Source of the DNA: Luscinia megarhynchos
Taxonomy: Eukaryota > Chordata > Aves > Passeriformes > Turdidae
NCBI GenBank assembly: GCA_034336665.1
Contig: JAPFBE010000002.1
Coordinates: forward strand, 33,397,406-33,461,405
Reading direction: 5' to 3'
DNA length: 64,000 nt
Below, one piece after another: positions 38,101 to 48,660 of the stretch. The translations under genes and the position numbers were made by a program. A model generated the notes under the pieces. The model was not told where the DNA came from, did no database searches, and was given only the letters and a program-made list of their open reading frames with translations. Every line of letters starts with the position of its first letter. The first letter of the stretch is position 1.

Positions 38101-41100
38101 GCACAGCTATGCTTGAAATAAGTAGTACAGAGAAACAAAGCAGCCTGATAAGACAGGAAATTGGTGTAAATCATACAAGAAATAATGTTATGAAAGTAAT
38201 TTTGTTTCTTGTGATTGGCAAAGTCCAGGATAAATGCTGTTCAGAATGATTTTTGGTTCAGCTATGCAAAAGAGTGGTCCCAGGGTGGTGAAAAAAATGC
38301 CCATTGAATTTAATCATATCACAACTGCTGACCCAATTCAGCATAGACATTAAATTTAATGGCATTCTTACTTCACTATCTTGATTCAAAATGGCAACAA
38401 AAATATTTTTTCCAGCAGATAATATGAGTTAATCTGTTAAAATATGCTCTCTGTAGATGAAAAATACAGAGGAGAACAGTAAGAAAGATGTGGCAGTGGA
38501 TAACCTAACACTTGTATATAAAAGTGTAACATTTCTGCATTGCAGAATTGATAGTACAGGACACAGGTTGCAGACTATTTTGTTTTCATTGATTTTTATA
38601 TCCCAGAATTTCTAGAACTGAAGATCGCAACCAAAGCCACACTGAAGACTGGCCTCAGATCTACAAATAATAAAAGGAGAAAAATTAGAATCTCTTGAAA
38701 ATATGAATGTGAGTGTAATTTATTCACAGAAAATTATTTTATTTCTGTGTTTCATAACCAGGAAATCTAGCATCTTTTAATTTTTAATTAACTTCTAATG
38801 TTGGAGTTAAAACATTAAAAAATAATCAACTTACCTGGTAACCATTGTGGAGTAAATAGCAGTAATCTAAATACAAAGTCTTCACCAAATCATAGAACAT
38901 CTCCAGTTTGAACAAACAAATCATCAAATCCAGATCCCTGCCCCTCACAGGACTATCTATAACTAAAGTGTGTTGGATCTTAAACAGGATTAGACGAATT
39001 CATTAACTCCTTGCAGAAATTAATTACCCAAAACAATGGGGTCAAAGTATCAGGTGCTCCTACAAAGAATGCAGTAGGATTTGTTTCATTATGCATCTGC
39101 TCATAGAGCTTCCCCCCAAAAGTCAGCCATCAGAATTGTATGGTCTTCACATGCACTAGGATGAGAAACTGCCCATATTGAGTTGAAACAAAAAATGCTC
39201 AACTACAGAGTGGTCAAAACAACTTCTCAGCAACCAAATATGCTCTGCACATAACCACAAAATACCCTTCATTTTATTGAACACTGTTGTCTGAAAAATA
39301 AATCTGTTGTTTGAGGTAATCATTAAGATTTTTTAAAATTTGAGTCTATTATTCTAAAAAGAAAGTATACACAGATTGGCTCTTCAAGTATAACAAACTA
39401 CATCAGAAAAATTCTTTGGAAAGTTATTGATTTAGTTATCAGAAGTGTTCTTAGGTTTCTTCACTAAACAGGAAGGCAGAAAGATATTTGTTGTACATAT
39501 CACACAGTGTGAATGATGAAAGTAATATATGGAGTTAAATATAGTGTTTGCAATGCCTTTCTTTCAAGTTCATGTGAGAAAAAGCCTCTTCTACAAAATA
39601 TTCTTGGAATTACATTTTTTTTCACGATTTAAGAGGAATGTGAATGCCTGTTTCGTGTCTGGTGAAACTGAGTTAATTCTCATGGACACAGAAGACAGGC
39701 TGCAGGATTTCCATGCTACTTTTGCTGTGGCAGTGTTGATTGACAACTCCACATCCCCACTCTCCTGACACTACATATATGCACACACCAATTATTTAAA
39801 CTTGGTTCCTAGCAAAGGTAATGAGTCCAAAGCCTTGCAGCTATATTTAAACTTTGAATAGACAAATTCAACTGCAAAAAATCCTAAAAATGGATAGTAG
39901 CTGGCTGGGATAAAGTAAAACCCTATGTTTTTCCAACCTGAGAGCAGCTACTTCAGTGGACAAAGATTTTGATGGGAGAGATGCAATTCTTAATTCTGGC
40001 AGCAGCAGTTATTCTTGCTTGTAGTTAATTAGTCCATCAGAGGAAGGTGTGATAACCTGCTGATACAAATCAGTGGCCTCAGAGCTTGTTCTAGAGGCTT
40101 TAACCATAGTTCCCTAGTACCTGAATTCAATCACATATGGTGTGGTAAACTGCCCAGTGTACCCTCCTGCAGTGCTGCTGCAGGTATCTACAGGAGTTTT
40201 CTGTTCAGGCCAGGGAAAAGCTGTGTGCAAACTGCAGGAAGCTCCCCATGACTTAGTTCAGGAATTGATAGTCCTGTATCTAAAAGGTGGGTGAACAGGT
40301 GTTAAGCAAAAGGGATTTCAAGTGTAACAGGTTTAAATTGGAATGTCTGCCTTCTTGACTCAGGAATATTACCAGGAAAGCTGATGCTCTGCCTTGTGAG
40401 TATATGCTTCAGAAGTGTCATGGACTGAAAAATAGGATGGCTGTTGTGTTATTGCATTGCTTCACTGTGGTGGTTACAGTTTATTTTCAGTAGACATTGA
40501 TCAGGACTTTGTTATTTAGCATTAACTGTCTCTCTGTGCTGCTTTACCCTTGAAAAAAGTGCGATTTAATAGGCACAAATATCATAGTGAGAAATGGGCA
40601 CTGTAAGAGGAGCCAAACCCAGTTATGCTGGTTTTGTTTTCTTTCTTCAGTCCCTAGGAATAGGTAAAACTTTCCTAGGCACCGAATAACTCGACTGCCC
40701 AAGTTCTGGGTTCAGAGTGGGTTCAAACCCTTGCACGCTATTGACCTTCAGGAAAGCTGATATTCCTAAGAGCCAGATTTGCAATACTTCAGTGCTGAGG
40801 TTCAGGCTGTGAATGAGTCACCCAGGTTCCTTTCTGTTACATATTCTCTTCAAACCTTGAGAGGGAGTCAAGCACAGGTTTGTGAGACAACTCTGGAAGA
40901 GACTCCCAAGCCCTACAGATCCTTAGCTGTGAGTTTTCTCTTACTTCCTTTTACTTATGTTTCTGACTTCCTTTAAAAAGAAAAACAAACAAAACAAAAA
41001 TAAAAATGTCACAGTGGGAAAACTTTTTTGTTTCCAAGGATGAGCTAGTAGGGTGAGGAAACTTCATAAAAAACAGCATCATAAGTGAAAACTCCACATT

Positions 41101-41743
41101 GACGAGAAAAAATTCAAATCCTCCAGATTATATTTATCTCCAAAGAACTATGCCAGGCTTGAAATTACTCCTGTCTTTCCTTGACCTTGGCAAGTTTCCA
41201 GGAAAAAAGCTACACAATCTGGAGAGTTCTGATGCAGGTTATGCCAGGATAATTCAGGGGCTCTATTTAAGGAACATATGCTGCATCCACTTATTTCTAA
41301 CAGATGCAAGGATAAAAAGTAACTGTGCTAAAAAGAAAGGAATAACAGAGAAAGTATGATAGGGAACAGGTTGAAATTTTCAGGAAAAAAGCATTGCATT
41401 AAATTCCAGCAGGTGATTTTTCTTTTTTGAAGAAAACACTGATAAAAGTAAATGTAAGTATTGATTTATTATTTTCAAAGATGACTTTTTTCTGATTGGG
41501 AAGTGAGTTCTCTCCCAGAAAAAGAATTCTAGTCTTGTTACATGTATATAAATCAAGAGTAATTGCTAACCAGGAAATAGCAGTGTCAGGTTTACATCAC
41601 CATATTTAGGAATGGATCTGTTATATTTTTCTCCTTGTCTAGAACAGCTAAGGAATTTTGATTCTTAATTTTTTCCATTAAGTAGTGTTAGAGAAGGATA
41701 GTTGAGTCATTACCATATTAAGACAAGAACAACATGAGTAAAA
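38101..41743. other. unannotated DNA
   Basis: No gene or classifiable repeat seen in about 3.6 kb apart from an A-rich tract at 40975-41006. Short acceptor/donor pairs near 40345-40400 and 40651-40664 enclose too few bases to be supported as exons. Confidence 0.5.
40975..41006. repeat. A-rich simple tract
   Basis: A run of the form aaaaagaaaaacaaacaaaa continuing to aataaaaatg. Low complexity; it could be the tail of an unrecognised retroposed sequence, but nothing identifiable precedes it. Confidence 0.5.
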
Positions 41744-42034
41744 CTGGCTGGAGACCTTACACACATGAAGAAAACTTACAAGAAGGCTGAAGAGGGACTT
41801 TATACAAGGATCTGTAGTGACAGATAAGGAATAATGGCTTTAAACTGAATTAGTGTGAGTTTAGATATTAGGAAGGAATTCTCTGCTGTGAGGGTGGTGA
41901 GACACTGGAACAGATTGTCCAAAGAAGCTGTGGATGCCCAGTCAAGGCCAGGTTGGGTGGGGCTTTGAGTAACCTGGTCAAGGGGAAGATTGGCATGGTC
42001 TTTATGGTCTCTTCCAACCCTAACCATTCTATGA
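41744..42034 (+). mobile_element. CR1 LINE 3' end (best preserved copy)
   Basis: A sense CR1 3' segment of about 290 bases. It reads 'ggctggagaccttac', 'aagaaggctgaagagggact', 'ttatacaaggatctgtagtg', 'aatggctttaaactgaatta', 'gatattaggaaggaattc', 'ctgctgtgagggtggtgag', 'aagaagctgtggatgcc', 'tcaaggccaggttgggtggg' and finally 'aaccattctatgatg'. It covers the last part of ORF2 plus the 3' UTR and keeps one intact ATTCTATG terminal unit. A small deletion removes the usual bases after GGATGCCC. It is 5'-truncated. The minus-strand frame at 41800-42027 is an artefact. Confidence 0.95.
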
Positions 42035-45000
42035 TGTCAACATCTATAAAGAGCCTGAGTATAAAAGACTGCTCAGAAAGATCTTGGGCAATGATCTGCC
42101 TTCTGATGTGTGTGTGAATGCGTCCTGAAGTAAAGGTGCAACCTATAGAGATACAAATCTTAAAAACAGTGGAAAAAACAGCCTTGGATTTTTCACATTA
42201 GTTTTCTCCCCTCTTGGTTGTATGATTACTATCTCCCACGTTTCTGGAATCAGAAATGCCCACAGGAAGCCATTCAGTTTCCAGGTCGCTGCACAAGAAG
42301 GGTTGATAGCTGAGCTTTAGGGTTCAGATTAAAAGGCAAGAGGAATTTTGAAAATAAGTTTCAGAAGTCACCAAGCACTGCACCTACCTTGCTTGAGAGC
42401 AGCAGCAAAGGGAGGCAACAGAGCTGAGCAGAGCCAGCAAGGAATGTAGCACTTTTAGATGTCAGTTAATGCAGCTGCCTCTATTCTGAGACAGAGATGT
42501 TACCTGAAGGCACAGTAAAACCCATTCAGCAGGATCGCTTCTGTCTGTCACCTAATCTGAGTCACCACAGCCATCAGCGGCTCTGTGCTGTAACTGGTAC
42601 TTAACGGGCTGGAAAAACTGGGGAAGGATTGGTTTCTTCAAGTTCATGCAGAACACAAAACACACACTTTTTGTCTTACTACCAGTTTCTGCTCTGTGTG
42701 TTTCTGGATAACAAGGGCAATTCTTACTAAATACATTGTTTGTATAGCGTATTTATTTTCTGAATATCTTTTATGGCAAATAGTGACACTGCTTTTCTTT
42801 TTAATTCAGTCACCATTACCCCTTAGACATGTGTTCTTTTGGAATGTGCACATGTGCATGACTAATTTTCAAATCTGAGATATTGAAACAGTGACACCAT
42901 TGTGAAGATGCCGTGGTTCACTAAACCAGCTTTATACAGTTACCTGAAGTCTTTTTTTCTTTTGTAACCAAATATTGCTCCCTCAGGGCAATAAAATAAG
43001 TTCAGAAAGTACACAAATTTTTTTTGTACGTATTTTGTTTCTCAAATTCAAAACCATGGTTAAATTTTTTGTGGCTAAGAAGATTTTGTACCTGACTGGG
43101 TTAAAGCTGGATTACAGCCTATTAGTGTGATGGATATCATGCTCTAAGTTAGTGTCTGGAAAGAAATCGTGTAAGTTTATGCAGTGCCCAAGGGTGACAG
43201 TTCAAAATTTCTTAGCAAAACAGCAAATTCATCTTCCCGAAGTGTGCTCTTTAGCCTGAGTCACCTTGTCAAGCAGGTGACAGCAGATGAAAATTCACTG
43301 GTGTTCAACTCCTTGTCCAACAAAGTCACTGTCTTTCTTTGCTGTTTCAGAGTTCAGAAAAAAAACCAAACAGGCTCTGTCTTTTTTGCAGACCTCTGCA
43401 GTCCCACATAGTCAATAGAAGTATCACCTTGCTCTTTGAACATCAGTGAGATTCTGCCATATCTGCCTAATCTCAGGATCCAGGGGAACACTGGAGTTAT
43501 TAACATACACTAATGATGAGGGGAGAATTAAATATAAATCAGAAGATATTTAACTATGGTGGAAAAACTGCAAATTTTAGAATGAGGAAAGGAAGAAACC
43601 TAATTGGAGGGGTGGAACTATAGCTAACCTATTTTACTGACCTTTCAGTTCAAATTTTTCAGTTAAGGAGAATTACACATTTCAGAAAAATGACATATTC
43701 CTTTTTATAAAATCTCTTAAGCAACCTTGTGAAAGAGAGAGACTGGTTTTTAACACAGCCAGAACCTGTACATTCTACAACATCAAATTCAAATAGGAAA
43801 GTAGTTGGACAAGTATTTGCTACATCTGGTCAGAAAGTGACTTCAGCTTTGCCGTGTCCTAACTTGGTTTTCATTTTTTGGACAGGACACCACTTTCCCC
43901 CCACTTTCAGCAGCAAAACACTTGATTTTTCTATCAGATATGACATTTTTGCAGAGGACACAAAAATGTGATTATTTTAAGGAAAATATTGTAAAGAACC
44001 GCACAGGAAAGAGATGATTCAAAGTTTTGAGATAAAAAAACACACTAACTTAAGATGTTCATTTTGTAAGGTGCCAGTCTAAGAATGAGACGGTCCTTTG
44101 TCAAGGATATTGTCAAAAACAAAATTGTGAACTAATACCTGCTTGTTTATTGAAAGGCAGACACATCACACGTGGATATCCATTGTGAATGATAATAGAA
44201 TATGTGGGATAAATTCTTTCAAAAATTTCAGGAGGGCAACTTTATTCTTCTGGATGAAAAGTCATTCTTGTATGAAGCCAGAATTTTAAATGATCATTCT
44301 GGGAAAAGCCAGCAGCAATGGGATATTTCATCTTTTTCTTTCCAAGAGATTTTTTCTGCCTAATAAATTCAAGGCTCATTTCAACTGTGAGAGTCACAAA
44401 TTTATACTGGAAAGTTAAAGTATTAGAAGGTGGATTTGCCAGATAATCAAAAGCAGTTCTTTATGGTTTACACAAAATCAATAAAAGATACTTTAAAAAG
44501 CAGTCAGCAGTTTTAGTTTCAGTAGCTTGCCAGATGTTACTGCATATATATATATATATTGACTTCACCATGTAGTCTGAATCATTCAGATGTTTAAATG
44601 AGCACTTGCCATGGGCAGTATGGAGAAGCAATGTCCTGCCATGGTGGTCTTTGCAAGCCATGGTAAAACTGAATCAGAAAGATCCCCTTCTCATTGCCTG
44701 ATAGATAAATTATCCCCATTTCTTTAGCTGAGACACATGAAAATTTTCCCTTCCTATCTGTTTCTGTATCTAGAAAGTGTATGTACAAAAATAATGACAT
44801 GTAAAATAAAAATGTATTGTTCTGTAAAGGTCATTTACAAACCTGAATGCCCTGGTTTACAGCGGTAAGCAGAGTGTGAAAAAGACCTGGAGACTGAGTC
44901 TCTCACTTCTCTGGGAAAATGGTAGCCTGGAACAAACTGTAGGGAAATGTCTTCCTTCAGGGTAAAACTGTGGGCCCTCAGAAGTATGACTATGTAATAA

Positions 45001-46343
45001 CAAGTAAAAAGCCAATTCAGTTTTCTGTCTTCATGCAATCTCTTTGTTGTACTCTTGCCAGAGATGGACTGAAATAAACCTGTGGCAAAGGGGCAGTTTG
45101 CTCCCATCTTCTCCTTTACAGCACAAGCTTTGGACCCATTTGCAGCACAGAGCACTAGGAGACAGCAAAAAAGCAATGTAAAGTTAACAGCTACATTTTT
45201 GTCACAAGAAAAGTCCCTGGATCTCCTTGGAGCTGACCTAGGGTGAGAAGCAGTTAAAGAGGGCAGGATTTTTTGGTATATTTGGGGGAAAGGGTTTTAG
45301 CCTAAAAAATTCTTCATTCCATTGTAGGTGTTACTGAAATCTCCTCTCATTCCAAGGGTTTAGGAAGTAAATATTTATCTCTGTTGTTTCCATTCATTTA
45401 CTTTGCTTTTGACTGAACTTTCGATATTGCCAATTTCACAGCCTGTGACTACCCACTGGTGGGAGCAGGGGGCAGAGATAATGGTGATTCCAATTGTCAC
45501 AACTCTTTTCCTGGCATGCTCTGGGATGCTGAAGTTCCTTTCTGCCCCTATGGGCAAGCACATTAAAGAATCATTGGGATTTGCACTGCTGGTTTCTGTA
45601 GTTGCACTGCCAGCTCTCCTCAGGCCTCCCCAATGGGCGAATCTACCCCTGTTCAAAGATAGTTGGAGGAGGCAGGAAAAATCTCTGACTTTCCTAGTAA
45701 GATGCCTAACATCAACACTGTATCTTTGGCTTTTCTTCTTTGACCATTTTATTCCAACCCAGCAAAGCATTTTTCACACAGACTTAACTCTGGATGTATG
45801 ATTCAGAGGAAATCGGACTGCTTGTGTAAGGACACAGTTGCAGAAAACAGCTTAGAGATATCTTTGTGTCAGACCAAAGGCAGGCTTCTCAACCAGCCAA
45901 ATCCTATTTGAGATTCTCAAAGCCTTGTAAATGATCACAATAGGAACTGCTCAAATGTCATTTACCGTGAGTAAAAGTGCTGCTGTCTCCAAAGAAAACA
46001 GGAAACAGGAGATTTACTAAATGAATTAAAAGTAGTAACAAATAGCATCACGTTCTTGGGATACTGCAAGGGCAATGAAGGAGAATGAGTCACTTCCTAT
46101 TTGCAGCAACTATTGCAAGGAAAGAGACTCACTGTATTTTTTTGGGCTTTAGAGTCTGCACTGTGATATCCTTCATGTGAAAAATCCAAACCTGTCTACG
46201 TGCAAAGGTTAAGCTAGATGTTGCTGGAAGTTTTGGAAGGATTTTGAGTGAAAATACAAACATTTTGACAAGTTCTGTGAAGTGTTTCATCTGGAATCAC
46301 TTGGAAGACTGAATGCTTTGTACTCCCAGAATAACAGTATTAA
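42035..46343. other. unannotated DNA
   Basis: No gene recognised with confidence. It contains a short AT run (44543-44559). Overlapping sense and antisense open frames at 45375-45801 are listed separately. The minus-strand frame at 44835-45176 looks signal-peptide-like at its start, but that start is TTG, not ATG. Confidence 0.45.
45375..45801 (-). other. stop-poor region with overlapping open frames on both strands
   Basis: On the minus strand an ATG at 45770 opens a 131-codon frame ending in TAA at 45375. On the plus strand 45403-45801 is open for about 132 codons. Neither resembles a family I know. The plus frame contains hydrophobic runs, and the minus frame is mixed and includes the stretch IGITIISAPCSHQWVVTG. 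Local base composition is richer in G and C than its surroundings, which lowers stop density. It could be a decayed mobile element, a de novo ORF or chance. I favour chance or old-repeat origin. Confidence 0.25.
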
Positions 46344-46812
46344 CTAGGTTGGAAAATACTTTGAGATCATGAAGTCCAACTTAGACTTATTAAATTTCAT
46401 CCCACTCTGCCCATCCATCCAACCAGTCCAGGTCTCTCTGCAGAGCCCTTCTGCCTTCCAACAGATCAACACACACTCCCAGCTTATCATTGTCTGCAGA
46501 TTTACTGATGAAAGACCCAATACCCTCATCCATGTCATCAGTGAAAACATTGAACAGAACAGGCCCAGCACAGAGCCCCTGAGGGACACCACTGGTGCTG
46601 ATCCCCAGCTGGATGCAGCTCCATCCACCATTCCCTGGGCCCAGCCATGCAGCCAGTTCCTAACCCAGCACAGAGTGCTGCTCCAAGCCAGGGGCTGCAG
46701 CTTTTCCAGGAGTGTGCTGTGGGAGACAGTGCCAAAGGCCTTGCTGAAATCCAGGTACACAGCATCCACAGCCTTCCCTGCATCCTCCATACTGCCCCTT
46801 GGTCCAAGCCCA
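46344..46812 (-). mobile_element. CR1-family LINE fragment with reverse transcriptase remnant
   Basis: The minus strand encodes a recognisable but decayed part of the LINE reverse transcriptase. It has AVYLDFSKAFGTVSHST (RT block with the conserved DFSKAFDTV-type motif), then a [12 protein letters not shown] segment, then LRGSVLG (the conserved QGSVLGP-type block). The catalytic FADD-type region (plus 46492-46508, gtctgcagatttactgatga) lies in a different frame because of indels. After that comes a KFNKSK block and the 3' region ending in a 'ttggaaaatactttgagatc' motif at 46349. Despite the frameshifts, one minus-strand frame is stop-free for 148 codons. It acted in target-primed reverse transcription; this copy is dead. 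Confidence 0.85.
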
Positions 46813-46943
46813 CCTAAAATCCAAATGAAGCTGTGTTACACAAGAAGGAATTAAATTATTTGATTCAAAAGCCAGAATGCTGAGCACAATGAAATGAAAA
46901 CACAGGCAGTTTTGGAGACACAGCTGATGTCTTTCTCCACAGA

Positions 46944-47060
46944 TGTGCAGTGCCTGACTTGAGTGGAGCTGTTAGTGAGAGAGCAGCAGGGTTTGGATAC
47001 ATCACCGCAGCTCAGAGTGTGGCAGATTGAGGCAGCTCCACTCAAGTCAGGCGCTGCACC
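46944..47060. repeat. inverted repeat, 28-bp arms, 61-bp loop
   Basis: Arm 46944-46971 and the reverse complement of arm 47033-47060 agree at 26 of 28 positions, sharing GCCTGACTTGAGTGGAGCTG exactly. Weaker pairing continues outward for about 25 more bases on each side (about 46922 to 47082). No flanking duplication or known transposon end is evident. It could be a foldback insertion, a local inverted duplication or the stem of a structured RNA. A donor-like GCAAG|gtgagac lies just outside the right arm. Confidence 0.9.
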
Positions 47061-47082
47061 ACTGCAAGGTGAGACAGTTTTC

Positions 47083-48480
47083 TGCCACCTGCATGATTAA
47101 GAGAGGCCCACCCGTGGGAGTGCTGAAGTCCTCATCTAGCACCACGCTCAGCAGAGGTGCTGGCAAGCGTGGAGAACATGGGATTTATGGAAAAGCAATA
47201 CATAAGTGCTAATTACTGCCTTACTGACCTCCTAGGGTGCTACAGCTGTGCAGAAATTTAAGAAAGACAGTCAGACTTGTCAAAGAAGTTTACTTCATGC
47301 ACGATGAGAATGGCTAATACAGAGATTGATTCTGCTGCCCATTAGTTGGGGTTTCTAGTGGCTTTACAGGGAAAATAAACGCACACTTTTGTAAAATTAT
47401 GTTTGAGTGGTTTGATGGAATTTTGCTTCTTGTTTAGGTGTAACAAAAAAAAGAAAAAGACTAATGAGTCTTGATTAAGTCTGAGTAAAGTGCTCAAGAG
47501 AGCAAATAATACTTGTGCCTTTATCTATTTATTAACAAATTTGATTGTGTTAAGTTTAGAAAGAGAACAAGATATAAAATAAGGCATGAAATAAAATATA
47601 AAAATATATTGAAGAGAAAAGTTTTTTAGACCATTTCTCAGTAAGGTTTCCTGTATATAAATTCAATATATTTCTCTCTGATTATCTTTAGGTAAAAAAA
47701 GAAATTATTTTGGCTTTTAGCTATTAAAAAAACCTAACTCTGCTTCTCATTTTCTGCATAACTAAATCTGACTTAATATAATAGCAGCCATGTGGCTGGT
47801 CAAAGTTAAGCTAAAGGATACAGCTATAATGTAGTTCAATTGAAAAGTAATGTAAATGTGGAAATCATGAAATTTTATTGATTCAATTTTATTAAAATTA
47901 TAATGTCTCTCCGTGCACAAGGAAATATAGATAAGATGAAACCTTGTGCAAGGCCTGCATATTCATTAAATTAAAGGCTGAAAAATTATCTTTTTTTTTT
48001 GTTGTTCACTCAATTAGTGTAGAAGTATTACTCTATTAAAATTAGCAAAGAAACTAGCTCTATTCCTCCTCACAGTATTTTTTTAATACAATTGCTTCCT
48101 TCCTTCTTGGATTTATTGTTTTTAAAACATTAATAAAAAAATCAGGCTTCTGAGTTAAAAAAAAAAAAATTCTGAATCATCTGTCACCTACCTAGAGGGA
48201 GGAGGGGGAGGAAATAAACTCCACTGTATGCTTTCTGAGATGTAGTGTTTTCTGAGAGCAATCCCTGGCAGCATCCTGTGTGTGCACTGAGGCAGTGAGC
48301 AGCATTATGCAAACCCAGTGGCAAGGTGCTGTACCTGGCATCTGCTGGACTAAGGCACTGAGGCCAAACATGCTTCTATATGGCTTGGCATCTGTCTGAT
48401 TAAACCAAGAACTTACACACCACCTGAAAATCCTGCTGAGCTCACCAATTTGGTAAAAAAAAAATTAGTCAAGGGTAGCA
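47083..48480. other. unannotated DNA
   Basis: AT-rich in 47.4-48.2 kb with poly-T and poly-A runs (47990-48002, 48157-48170). It becomes less AT-rich from 48.2 kb. No gene or known repeat recognised. Confidence 0.5.
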
Positions 48481-48660
48481 TCAGTGCCCCTTCAACTGCT
48501 CCCCATCTGATGCCCACATTTGCTTCTATGATGTCACTGAAGAGCAACAATTGACAGCTCTTTGCAAATAAATAATGATAATGCTATAAAGACTTGCCAA
48601 CGATCAGCTGCCACTGTAACTATTATAATTCTGAAAGGAGGAGTGGGAGACCTGCAAAAC
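48481..48660. promoter_or_regulatory. putative noncoding regulatory element
   Basis: A repeat-free 180-base stretch has closely packed binding-site-like words. These are a SOX-like AACAATTG (48546-48553) overlapping a MEIS/TGIF-like TGACAGCT (48552-48559), then an octamer-like TTTGCAAATA (48561-48570) and an AT-rich homeobox-type AATAATGATAATG. Such clustering is typical of developmental enhancers, but every word is short. This is an inference from motif content only; conservation has not been tested. Confidence 0.2.

Noticed and set aside
44835..45176. Minus-strand frame with a signal-peptide-like start (MLFCCLLVLCAANG)
   Set aside because: The start codon is TTG, not ATG, so the leader is an artefact. 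No homology recognised.
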